From an uncultured Prevotellaceae bacterium (GTDB taxonomy: Bacteria; Bacteroidota; Bacteroidia; Bacteroidales; Bacteroidaceae), in NCBI GenBank assembly GCA_902801375.1, contig CADCIB010000003.1:117535-181534 (forward strand): DNA of 64,000 bases, written 5' to 3'. Of this stretch, positions 43,627 through 50,890 are shown piece after piece. Within the stretch, counting starts at the first letter, position 1; every line of letters starts with the position of its first letter. The translations under genes were made by a program, and so were the position numbers. The notes beneath the pieces were generated by a model. It was given only the letters and a program-made list of their open reading frames with translations, was not told the origin of the DNA and ran no database searches.

Positions 43627-44964
43627 TTATGATTCTTTATTCTTAACTCCATCTTCCTGACACCCCCTTGGTGGGATAAGAGGGGACTTCCTTTCTCCCA
43701 CGAGGTACTCATGTCCGATGCGGCATCGCAGACAGTCCTTGCGGTCGCAGTATTGCTTTTTCAGCTGGATCAGCGCTTGACTGTCGCCTGCTGTCTGCAC
43801 CTCCAGGCCGCACTGTTGCCACATGCGCACGATGTGGTTGTCTTCCGGCTTCAGTTGCTCCAGCAAGTCAAAGGCACGATCGCACAAATCCTCTCGTGAA
43901 TGGCTACGGCCATAGGCGAAAAGCACGGGTATGGCGGTGTTGAGAATGAGCAGCAGAAGAGAGTGCTGCGAGAGTTTCTTCGTGTTTCTTGCACTCTCCT
44001 TACCGAAGATGTAATGCGTTTCCCAATAAGGTGTCACGGTCGTGGAGAACAATGCCTGTAGCTCCTTCAAGGTCGTACACTCCAGCAGTCGGCTCAATCC
44101 TGCTTTGCGGCTATGGTGCAGTTGGGCCAGTTGCGCGATGCGGATATACGGAAAATTCTGCGGTCTGAGGCGGAGAAAGCGCCAGATATTCACATCCATC
44201 GGCTGCATGGAGAACTTATGCGCCAGATAATTGTATTCCTTTTGCAGGCGCAGGAAATAGTCGTCGGCCTTTCCGTTCCTGACATTTGCCAGCAGTCCCG
44301 CCTGTCCCATGAAAATGGCTTCTATCTGGAAGAGGTCGTCGCGATGGTGCGCCACCGCCTGCAGCGGGATATGACCCGCCCACATCTCAAAGGCATCGGT
44401 GTTGATTCCGAAGCCGAAATTGCGGGCCATCGTCACGAAATACGCATCCTCCCACGAGCCGTTGCACTGCTTGGCGCGTCGGGCGATGTCCTGGGTTTTC
44501 TGCTCCAACCGCTCCACCTGCAGCGCGCTCATCCACGCATGGACGGTCAGCCGACTCAGGTCGGGAATGATCCGATAGCAGGGAGGGTACTCGTCGGTGG
44601 TAATGAGCTCATGGTAATGCACACGCACTTCCTCCGGCACATCCATTTGCAGCTGCGGCACGGTGTGGCCTTCATGGGTGCGCACTTCCGTATCGATCAC
44701 CGTTGCCACATGCAGCACCACATTGTCGTAGGCTGCATCGCGATCATGCCCGTGGGCATACCAGTCGGACGACTGGTCATGGATCTCCACATTGCCCACC
44801 CACAGCGTGCCATCTATCCTAACCTTCGCGTTGAAGAAGTCAGGCCCAGCATTGCGGTTGTGCAGCCCTGGGTCTATCACTTCCACACGACGTCCGTCTG
44901 TCGTGAAGAGTTCACCCAACGGGAATTTCTTATGTTTCCAGCAGTAATGGAGCAGTTTTTCCAT
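43627..44964 (-). CDS. DUF2851 family protein
   Basis: The product has 445 residues, soluble, with no signal peptide. The N-terminal signature (LLHYCWKHKKFPLGELFTTD, DPGLHNRNAGPDFFNAKVRI, VGNVEIHDQSSDWYAHGHDR) is that of the Bacteroidetes DUF2851 family, whose fold suggests a nuclease-like core but whose activity is not established. A Cys cluster near the end (QYCDRKDCLRCRIGHEYLVG) could bind a metal or cluster. The last about 18 residues (SPLIPPRGCQEDGVKNKES) are encoded by a CCCCTT-rich palindrome-like stretch and look like an acquired tail. It is embedded between ybeY and the thioesterase gene. Confidence 0.9.
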   Translation of the reverse strand: MEKLLHYCWKHKKFPLGELFTTDGRRVEVIDPGLHNRNAGPDFFNAKVRIDGTLWVGNVEIHDQSSDWYAHGHDRDAAYDNVVLHVATVIDTEVRTHEGHTVPQLQMDVPEEVRVHYHELITTDEYPPCYRIIPDLSRLTVHAWMSALQVERLEQKTQDIARRAKQCNGSWEDAYFVTMARNFGFGINTDAFEMWAGHIPLQAVAHHRDDLFQIEAIFMGQAGLLANVRNGKADDYFLRLQKEYNYLAHKFSMQPMDVNIWRFLRLRPQNFPYIRIAQLAQLHHSRKAGLSRLLECTTLKELQALFSTTVTPYWETHYIFGKESARNTKKLSQHSLLLLILNTAIPVLFAYGRSHSREDLCDRAFDLLEQLKPEDNHIVRMWQQCGLEVQTAGDSQALIQLKKQYCDRKDCLRCRIGHEYLVGERKSPLIPPRGCQEDGVKNKES

Positions 44965-44975
44965 GCGTCAAAAGC

Positions 44976-45386
44976 CTATAGCAGTGTAAGGGCACGGTTC
45001 TCGGCGGCCTCCATCTGCTCGCGCTCGCCAGGACCTTTGTCGTTCTGACCGCAGAGATGGAGAATGCCGTGGATAATGACCCGATGAAGTTCCTCGTCAT
45101 AGGGCTTGTGGAACTTCTCGGCATTGGAGCGCACGGTATCTAACGAGATGACGATGTCGCCATTGAGGGTATCGCCCTCATCGTAGTCGAACGTGATGAT
45201 GTCGGTGTAATAGTCGTGGCCGAGGTATTCGCGGTTGATCTCCAGGATATGCTCATCGTTGCAGAACAGGTAGCCCACCTCGCCTACCTTCTTGCCGTAG
45301 GTGGCAGCTACGCGACGTATCCATGCCGTTGTGTCACGGCGCCGTATCTTGGGCATGGCGATGCCCTCTGCGTTATAGGTTATCAT
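44976..45386 (-). CDS. ybeY: rRNA maturation endoribonuclease
   Basis: The product has 136 residues. YbeY acts in 16S rRNA 3'-end maturation and ribosome quality control with a single zinc. The motif HGILHLCGQNDKGPGEREQM holds the first two His ligands, but the third His of the usual HGxLHLxGYDH is replaced by Asp-Lys. I recall the same Asp-Lys form in other Bacteroidetes YbeY proteins, so it is probably not a local defect. NREYLGHDYYTDIITFDY is also typical. It starts 2 bp from the coaD stop. Confidence 0.92.
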   Translation of the reverse strand: MITYNAEGIAMPKIRRRDTTAWIRRVAATYGKKVGEVGYLFCNDEHILEINREYLGHDYYTDIITFDYDEGDTLNGDIVISLDTVRSNAEKFHKPYDEELHRVIIHGILHLCGQNDKGPGEREQMEAAENRALTLL

Positions 45387-45387
45387 A

Positions 45388-45867
45388 TTATAGAGGTGAG
45401 GGGTGAGAAGTGAGGGATGAGAGGGGTAAGGGGAGAGGTAAGTAGTGAGAGACGTCCTTGCCGAAATGGATCAGCTCGCGCACCAGCGACGAACTGATGC
45501 TGGCCAGTTCAGGCGATGCGAAGAGCAGCAACGTCTCCACGCCCGATAGTTGCCGGTTGATGTCGGCCTGTTCACGCTCGTATTCGAAGTCCTTCACCGA
45601 CCGCACACCTTTTATTATATAATGCGCGCCCGCGCGACGAGCAAAGTCAACCGTCAGGTCGCTATAGGTCTCTACGCTTACCTTTGGCTCATGGGCATAC
45701 ACCTCGCCGATGGCTTTCAGCCGCTGTTCCTTGGAGAACATATACTGCTTACGCTCATTCACGCCGATGCCAATGACAATGTGGTCGAACAGGGGTAATG
45801 CCCGACGCACAATGTCATGGTGTCCGATGGTATAGGGGTCGAAACTCCCTGTGAATATTGCGGTCAT
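45388..45867 (-). CDS. coaD: Phosphopantetheine adenylyltransferase
   Basis: The product has 159 residues. It transfers AMP from ATP to 4'-phosphopantetheine in CoA synthesis. The nucleotidyltransferase motif FTGSFDPYTIGHHDIVRRAL, the VRSVKDFEYEREQADINRQL helix and the SSSLVREL motif (ISSSLVRELIHFGKDVSHYL) are intact. The last about 18 residues (LPLPLPLSSLTSHPSPL) are not family-like and come from a TCACCCCTCACTTCTCACC-type repeat, so the original stop appears to have been lost to repeat sequence. It is the first gene of the run down to the SpoIIE gene. Confidence 0.94.
   Translation of the reverse strand: MTAIFTGSFDPYTIGHHDIVRRALPLFDHIVIGIGVNERKQYMFSKEQRLKAIGEVYAHEPKVSVETYSDLTVDFARRAGAHYIIKGVRSVKDFEYEREQADINRQLSGVETLLLFASPELASISSSLVRELIHFGKDVSHYLPLPLPLSSLTSHPSPL
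45392..45450. repeat. GA-rich repeat forming the CoaD C-terminal tail
   Basis: GGTGAGGGGTGAGAAGTGAG-type units fill the region up to the end of coaD and are translated on the minus strand. They belong to the same class as 1208-1247. Confidence 0.65.
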
Positions 45868-45918
45868 GGTTGTTGAGATATAGGCAGCGACAAAACCGCT
45901 GCATACGCAACTAAAACA

Positions 45919-46755
45919 TCAGAAACTGAAGAAGTCATAGAAGTAGATGATGGCTGCCCATTCTTTCTTGACCAGGTTTCTGGCCTCACCGATGCGGCGT
46001 CCGTCCTTGTAGATGTCGCCATTGGAGCGAATCTCGCCCACGCGGCGGCCATCCTGATAGACATCGCCATTGGAGCGCACCTCACCCACGCGGCGGCCGT
46101 CCTGATAGACATCGCCGTTGGAGCGCACCTCGCCGCTTCTCCTTCCGCTGACGTAGACATCTCCGTTAGAACGGGCCTCGCCCACGCGGGAGCCATTGAT
46201 ATAGATGTCGCCGTTAGCGCGTATCTCGCCGATGCGGCGACCGTTGTAGTAGAGGTCCATATCCTTCTGCTGCTGAGAGGACGATGAAGAGCTGCTGACG
46301 GTTTGCGACTTCGTGGCGGCAGGGACCGATGTGGTGGTCACTGGGCGTTGGGTGGCAACGGGTGTAGTGGTCACTGGGCGGGCGGGGGTCGATGCCGGTT
46401 CTGCGGCAGCAGCGGCGGGTGCCTTCGAACCGAAGTGCCAAGTCTTCTGGCCAGAGGCATCGGTCTTGATTCTCATCTGCTGATTGCCTTTCGCGGCAGG
46501 TGCCTGCTGCGCATTGGCGCTCTGTCCGTCGGCATCGTTGTTGGGAGTCACGGCATCCTTGACTTCCTTCACCTTTCCGGCCACGTGGTTCACCTGACCG
46601 ACCGAGTACTCTATCTCTGATACCGTGCCCGAAACATTGCTCACGGTGTTGGTTGCCTTGCGGATAAGGCTACCGAGCTGAGCGTTGGCTGTGGTGCTGG
46701 CTGCGAGCATGATGGCCATTGCCATCAAGGCTCTGGTGGTGTTGTTAGTTTTCAT
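45919..46755 (-). CDS. Secreted protein with tandem 16-residue GRRxGExRxNGDxY repeats
   Basis: The product has 278 residues. The signal peptide (MKTNNTTRALMAMAIMLAAS, then TTANA) is followed by a coiled region (SGTVSEIEYSVGQVNHVAGK), a Pro/Thr/Ala-rich linker (TPARPVTTTPVATQRPVTTT), a serine run and 5.6 near-identical 16-residue units of form DGRRVGEVRSNGDVYQ. It ends with a short aromatic tail (WAAIIYFYDFFSF). The repeats probably fold as a beta solenoid or hairpin stack, which is inference. No family can be named. It lies 70 bp from ruvB and 51 bp from coaD, all in one direction. Confidence 0.78.
   Translation of the reverse strand: MKTNNTTRALMAMAIMLAASTTANAQLGSLIRKATNTVSNVSGTVSEIEYSVGQVNHVAGKVKEVKDAVTPNNDADGQSANAQQAPAAKGNQQMRIKTDASGQKTWHFGSKAPAAAAAEPASTPARPVTTTPVATQRPVTTTSVPAATKSQTVSSSSSSSQQQKDMDLYYNGRRIGEIRANGDIYINGSRVGEARSNGDVYVSGRRSGEVRSNGDVYQDGRRVGEVRSNGDVYQDGRRVGEIRSNGDIYKDGRRIGEARNLVKKEWAAIIYFYDFFSF
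45976..46245. repeat. 48-bp tandem coding repeat
   Basis: Five full units and a 30-bp part encode the 16-residue repeats. Units 3-5 are nearly identical at the DNA level, which suggests recent expansion and possible length variation between strains. Confidence 0.85.
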
Positions 46756-46825
46756 TGTCTTTGGGGTGTTGATGGGTTATTGTTTCATGTCGCTGTGATA
46801 CAGCGACGTACTGAACTGAGGGAAA

Positions 46826-47866
46826 TCAGAGAGAGAAGAGATCGGGCTGGCGCGTGCCGTCGTTGAAGATGGTACGTCCGAAGTGCCGGTAGGCCAGTTC
46901 GGTGACCATACGTCCGCGCGGGGTTCGCTTGATGAAGCCCTCCATGATGAGGAAGGGTTCGTAGACCTCCTCCAGCGTGCCAGTGTCCTCGCCGATGGCC
47001 GTGGCAATGGTGCTCAGGCCCACAGGGCCTCCGCGGAACTTGTCGATGATCGTGAGCAGGATCTTGTTGTCTATCTCGTCCAGACCATACTGGTCGATGT
47101 TCAAGGCCGTGAGCGACATCCGCGTGATGTCGGTATCAATGCGTCCGGTGCCTTTCACCTGGGCGAAGTCGCGCACACGTCTGAGCAGCGCATTGGCGAT
47201 ACGTGGCGTGCCACGCGACCGTCGGGCTATCTCCATGGCGGCATCGTCGCTGATGGGAATCTGCAGAATCTGCGCACTGCGGCGAATGATCTTCGCCAAG
47301 GTCTCCGGCTCGTAATACTCCAGATGCAGGTTGATGCCGAATCGGGCACGGAGCGGTGCCGTCAGCAGGCCGCTGCGCGTGGTGGCACCCACCAGCGTAA
47401 AGGGGTTCAGGTCAATCTGTATAGAACGTGCCGACGGCCCCTTGTCGATCATGATGTCGATACGGTAGTCCTCCATCGCCGAGTAGAGATATTCCTCCAC
47501 CACGGGCGACAGACGGTGAATCTCGTCGATGAACAGCACGTCGTTGGTTTCTAATGAGGTCAGAATACCCGCCAGGTCGCCCGGCTTGTCGAGCACAGGG
47601 CCACTGGTAATCTTGATGCCGACGCCCAGTTCCGAGGCTATGATGTTCGACAGCGTGGTCTTGCCCAGTCCTGGAGGGCCGTGCAACAGTGTGTGGTCGA
47701 GCGGCTCACCGCGGTATTTGGCGGCCTCAACAAAGACCTCCAGGTTGCTGACCACCTTCTGCTGACCGCTGAAATCCTCAAACCTCAACGGGCGCAACGC
47801 ATTCTCAAACTCCTTCTCCGTTGGGGAAAGCGTCTGGTTCCGAATGTCAAAATCTTCATTCATCAC
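46826..47866 (-). CDS. ruvB: Holliday junction branch-migration ATPase
   Basis: The product has 346 residues. RuvB is the hexameric motor that drives branch migration with RuvA. Walker A ([20 protein letters not shown]), Walker B ([20 protein letters not shown]), the sensor region ([20 protein letters not shown]) and the C-terminal winged helix ([20 protein letters not shown]) are all intact. The start at 47866 (MMNEDFD) or the next ATG are both possible. It has its own promoter and is divergent from the porin operon across about 175 bp. Confidence 0.96.
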   Translation of the reverse strand: MMNEDFDIRNQTLSPTEKEFENALRPLRFEDFSGQQKVVSNLEVFVEAAKYRGEPLDHTLLHGPPGLGKTTLSNIIASELGVGIKITSGPVLDKPGDLAGILTSLETNDVLFIDEIHRLSPVVEEYLYSAMEDYRIDIMIDKGPSARSIQIDLNPFTLVGATTRSGLLTAPLRARFGINLHLEYYEPETLAKIIRRSAQILQIPISDDAAMEIARRSRGTPRIANALLRRVRDFAQVKGTGRIDTDITRMSLTALNIDQYGLDEIDNKILLTIIDKFRGGPVGLSTIATAIGEDTGTLEEVYEPFLIMEGFIKRTPRGRMVTELAYRHFGRTIFNDGTRQPDLFSL

Positions 47867-47870
47867 GGTG

Positions 47871-47902
47871 CAAAGTTAGTTTAAATCGTGTAAACCACCA
47901 AA
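47871..47902 (-). promoter_or_regulatory. Promoter for ruvB
   Basis: Minus strand: TAACTTTG at 47878-47871 with TTTG at 47902-47899, 20 bp upstream. The leader before the start codon is very short (4 bases after the -7 element), so transcription probably starts near the ATG or translation begins at a later ATG. Confidence 0.55.
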
Positions 47903-47935
47903 TAAATTACGTTTTTTTTTGTTTCCACACATCCG

Positions 47936-47979
47936 ATACCTAAAAGTAGGTATTGGCGAAAATACCAAAATTTGGGTAT
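47936..47979 (+). promoter_or_regulatory. Two tandem operator-like inverted repeats ATACC-N8-GGTAT
   Basis: ATACC-N8-GGTAT occurs at 47936-47953 and again at 47962-47979. Start-to-start distance is 26 bp, and the second copy runs into the -33 TTG at 47979-47981. The second copy is also extended by one matching base on each side. A repressor or activator of the porin-imelysin operon probably binds here. An iron- or redox-responsive regulator fits the gene content, but its identity is not shown. Confidence 0.68.
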
Positions 47980-48009
47980 TGTACAGACATCGAAAACCCC
48001 GTACCTTTG
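47979..48009 (+). promoter_or_regulatory. Promoter of the porin-imelysin-DHOR-CcsBA operon
   Basis: TTG at 47979-47981 and TACCTTTG at 48002-48009 are separated by 20 bp. The ATG follows 34 bases after the -7 element. Confidence 0.78.
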
Positions 48010-48042
48010 CAGTCCGAATCATTATCATTTAGAAAGAGCATT

Positions 48043-49359
48043 ATGAAGAAAACAATCCTCACTACCCTGATTACCCTTTCCCTGGGCGGCACGACCACCG
48101 TTTCCTATGCACAGAGCTCGGCGGCCGACAGTGTGATGAACCACGCGTCAGGCAAGCGTCTGAGCATTGGCGGCTATGGAGAAGTGGCCCTGAGCCGTAT
48201 GTTCTATAGCGACCACGTAAACCGCTACAGCACTCCGCAGAACTACAAGGACGACCCCTCGCACGGGCGCTTCGACATTCCCCACGCCGTCATCTACTTA
48301 GGCTACGACTTCGGACGCGGCTGGACCTTGGGCACGGAGATAGAGTTCGAGCACACCGGCACTGGCTCGGCCGTTGAGAACGAGGCCGACGAAGCCGCCG
48401 AGTGGGAGCTGGAACAAGAGAAAGGCGGCGAGGTGGAGCTGGAACAGTTCTGGATCAACAAGGAGTTCTCGCGCGCGTTGAATATTAAGGTGGGCCATAT
48501 CATCGTGCCCGTAGGCCTGAACAACGCCCATCACGAGCCGTTGAACTATTTCACGGTTTACCGTCCGGAGGGCGAGAACACCATTCTTCCCTCCACCTGG
48601 CACGACACGGGTCTCTCGCTCTGGGGACGCGTCCGACGATTCAAGTATGAGGTGGAGCTCGTGGCGGGCCTGAATGCCATGTTCTTCAACCGCGACCGCT
48701 GGATCCACCACGGGGCAGGGTCGCCCTTCGAGTTTAAGCCTGCCAACCAGTTGGGTGGTGCAGCCCGCATCGACTATTACCCCACAACAGGCCTGCGCTT
48801 CGGCCTGAGCGGCTACTACGGCAACTCCGTGCACAACACGTTCCCCAACGACATCAAGGGCGAGGGGAAGAAATACGACAAGGTGAAGGGCACGGTGGCC
48901 ATCGGCTCGGTGGATATGACGCTGAACCGCTGGAACTGGATAGTCCGCGGACAGGCTGACTACGGCTACATTGGCGACGTGGATGCTATCAATACCATCA
49001 AGGATGCCAAGGCACATGCCTCAAACTCGCCCGTGAAGAGTGCCATGATTGGCAAGAATGCCGTGAGCGTGGGCATCGAAGCGGGCTACGACATCTTCTC
49101 GCAAATCGCACGGTTGCGGGCAGAACGGCAGAAACTCTTCGTCTTCGGACGCTATGAGTATTACGACAGTTATATCCCTGCCGCAAACAAAGACCAGTTC
49201 GACTACACCAACGTCACTCGCCTGGCTTTCGGTCTGAACTACCACCCGCTGCCACAGATTGCCATCAAGGCCGACTACAGCACGCGGTTGCTGAAAACGC
49301 CCTACAACAACGAGCCGAGCCTGAACCTTGGCATTGCCTACGAGGGTTTCTTCCTTTGA
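48043..49359 (+). CDS. Outer-membrane porin-like beta-barrel protein
   Basis: The product has 438 residues from the ATG at 48043, which gives a signal peptide (MKKTILTTLITLSLGGTTTV then SYA); the longer frame begins upstream of the promoter. The body is made of alternating beta strands (RLSIGGYGEVALSRMFYSDH, LNIKVGHIIVPVGLNN) and closes with the C-terminal strand LNLGIAYEGFFL, as in phosphate-selective or similar porins. It is first in an operon with an imelysin and a di-heme oxidoreductase, suggesting that it passes a metal or metal chelate; that is inference from context. A 27-bp tandem repeat begins 10 bp after the stop. Confidence 0.82.
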   Translation: MKKTILTTLITLSLGGTTTVSYAQSSAADSVMNHASGKRLSIGGYGEVALSRMFYSDHVNRYSTPQNYKDDPSHGRFDIPHAVIYLGYDFGRGWTLGTEIEFEHTGTGSAVENEADEAAEWELEQEKGGEVELEQFWINKEFSRALNIKVGHIIVPVGLNNAHHEPLNYFTVYRPEGENTILPSTWHDTGLSLWGRVRRFKYEVELVAGLNAMFFNRDRWIHHGAGSPFEFKPANQLGGAARIDYYPTTGLRFGLSGYYGNSVHNTFPNDIKGEGKKYDKVKGTVAIGSVDMTLNRWNWIVRGQADYGYIGDVDAINTIKDAKAHASNSPVKSAMIGKNAVSVGIEAGYDIFSQIARLRAERQKLFVFGRYEYYDSYIPAANKDQFDYTNVTRLAFGLNYHPLPQIAIKADYSTRLLKTPYNNEPSLNLGIAYEGFFL

Positions 49360-49368
49360 GACAGAGGA

Positions 49369-49557
49369 ACACTCTTTAGACAGAGTAACAAAGGAATATT
49401 TTTTAGACAGAGTAACAAAGGAACACTCTTTAGACAGAGTAACAAAGGAACACTCTTTAGACAAAGTAACAAAGGAACATTTTTTAGACAGAGTAACAAA
49501 GGAACACTCTTTAGACAAAGTAACAAAGGAACATTTTTTAGACAAAGTAACAGAAGA
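49369..49557. repeat. 27-bp tandem repeat array (seven units) in the porin-imelysin gap
   Basis: There are seven units of 27 bp, with shared TTTAGACA and GTAACAAAGGA parts and a variable start (ACACTC or ACATTT). Units of the first kind contain ACTCT-N6-AGAGT, a small hairpin; the other kind loses it. Two kinds alternate in the distal half. No coding role is assumed, although the 9-codon period leaves open frames on both strands. This fills almost the entire 253-bp gap before the imelysin gene. Confidence 0.9.
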
Positions 49558-49612
49558 ACATATATTCCCAGGTAACAGAAAGTACCGTTAAACCATTAAA
49601 ACTATAACCCAT

Positions 49613-50872
49613 ATGACAAAAAAGATTTTTAAGTGTGCGATGTTTATCGCTGTGGCTTTGGCCACAAACCTGTCGCTGACTTCTTGTAGCAGCGACGACG
49701 ATGACAACCCCGTTGTTGACCACACCCAGCTCTCCGAGAAGGAGCAGGCCATGAAAGACCTGACGGCGCAGTATGTGAACAACGTGGTATTCCCCATCTA
49801 CACCTCGCTGGCCGACCAGACCGACAAACTGTTCAACCAGCTGGTAGAGGCCAAGGCGAAGTTCCGCGCTGGCACTCTGGCCCAAGGCGACATCGACAAG
49901 ATCTGCCAGACATTCATCGACGCTCGCTCGGCATGGGAACAGAGTGAGGCCTTCCTCTACGGCGCCGCTACCGATTTCGGCATCGACCCGCACATCGACA
50001 CGTGGCCCCTTGACCGCACGGCTCTTGCCAAGCAGCTGGCCAACAAGGAGGTGATTGCCGACCTCGATGACCTCGAGGATGGCGGCATCGACAACGCCCG
50101 CGCTTTGGTGGGCGAGCAGCAGTTAGGCTTCCACGGCATCGAGTTCATCATTTTCCGCAACGGACAGAACCGCACGGTAGAGGCCCTCAGCGGTGTGGAG
50201 ACCGATGAGGCTTTCCAAGGCCGTAACATCACGGGCGAGGAGGAACTGGTGTTTGCAGCAGCCGTGGCTGGCGATCTGCGCGACAAGTGTTTCCAGCTGG
50301 AAGTGAGCTGGCTGGGCGACAAGGCTGCCAAGGCTCACCAAGAACGCGTGGAGGAATGTGAGTTCAACACCACCGTGGCCGGAGGCGACCTCTCCTACGG
50401 CGAGAACCTGCTCAATGCCACACAGGCCGGCAGCACCTACGCCACCTGGCGCAGCGTGATGGCCACCATCCTCGTGGCTGGATGCAGCAATATCTGTGCG
50501 GAAGTGGCCGGACAGAAGATTGGTCAGGCCTACACCGGCAGCGACCCCAACTACATTGAGTCGCCCTACAGCCAACGGTCGTACTTCGACTTCTTCGACA
50601 ACATCACCAGCATCCAGTATTCACTGAACGGACAGCAAAGCAACACGGCCCACGACAACTCCATCATGGCCTACCTAAAGAAGTACAATGCTTCTTTAGC
50701 CAACAGCCTGCAAGCCAGCCTCGACGCTGCCCTCAGCGCCCTGACCACCGCCAAGGCCGGAACACCCTTCGTCGTTGACTCCCACAGCACCAATGCCAAG
50801 GCCTCCATGGATGCCATCAACGCCCTGGACGAGAAGATCAACGAAGTAGCTGTATGGATTGCAGCCAACTAA
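49613..50872 (+). CDS. Imelysin (M75-like) iron-binding lipoprotein
   Basis: The product has 419 residues. Lipobox LTSC follows the hydrophobic signal (MTKKIFKCAMFIAVALATNL, then SLTSC). The imelysin motif GxHxxE is present as LGFHGIEFIIF, with His174 and Glu177. The fold is a pair of four-helix bundles. Imelysin-like proteins are iron-regulated and thought to bind iron at the surface or periplasm; in EfeO the same domain works with an Fe transporter. The DxxxLF-type helical pattern and the acidic tail near the N-terminus (SSDDDDNPV) are typical. It is 18 bp before the di-heme gene. Confidence 0.9.
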   Translation: MTKKIFKCAMFIAVALATNLSLTSCSSDDDDNPVVDHTQLSEKEQAMKDLTAQYVNNVVFPIYTSLADQTDKLFNQLVEAKAKFRAGTLAQGDIDKICQTFIDARSAWEQSEAFLYGAATDFGIDPHIDTWPLDRTALAKQLANKEVIADLDDLEDGGIDNARALVGEQQLGFHGIEFIIFRNGQNRTVEALSGVETDEAFQGRNITGEEELVFAAAVAGDLRDKCFQLEVSWLGDKAAKAHQERVEECEFNTTVAGGDLSYGENLLNATQAGSTYATWRSVMATILVAGCSNICAEVAGQKIGQAYTGSDPNYIESPYSQRSYFDFFDNITSIQYSLNGQQSNTAHDNSIMAYLKKYNASLANSLQASLDAALSALTTAKAGTPFVVDSHSTNAKASMDAINALDEKINEVAVWIAAN

Positions 50873-50890
50873 CCTCTAATCTTTACAAAC

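Noticed and set aside
45392-45450. Frameshift at the end of coaD
   Set aside because: The catalytic part is intact, and the odd tail is explained by repeat sequence; no lost downstream domain is expected.
49021-49545. 174-residue minus-strand ORF with FVTLSKECS repeats
   Set aside because: Same array read on the other strand; the remainder is antisense to the porin gene.
49369-49557. Possible CRISPR array
   Set aside because: Units are contiguous without unique spacers, and no cas genes are nearby. The same reasoning applies to 15180, 38449 and 54977.
49328-49591. 87-residue plus-strand ORF made of EHSLDRVTK-like 9-residue repeats
   Set aside because: It is the translation of the 27-bp intergenic array, overlaps the porin end, and frames are open on both strands simply because the period is a multiple of three.
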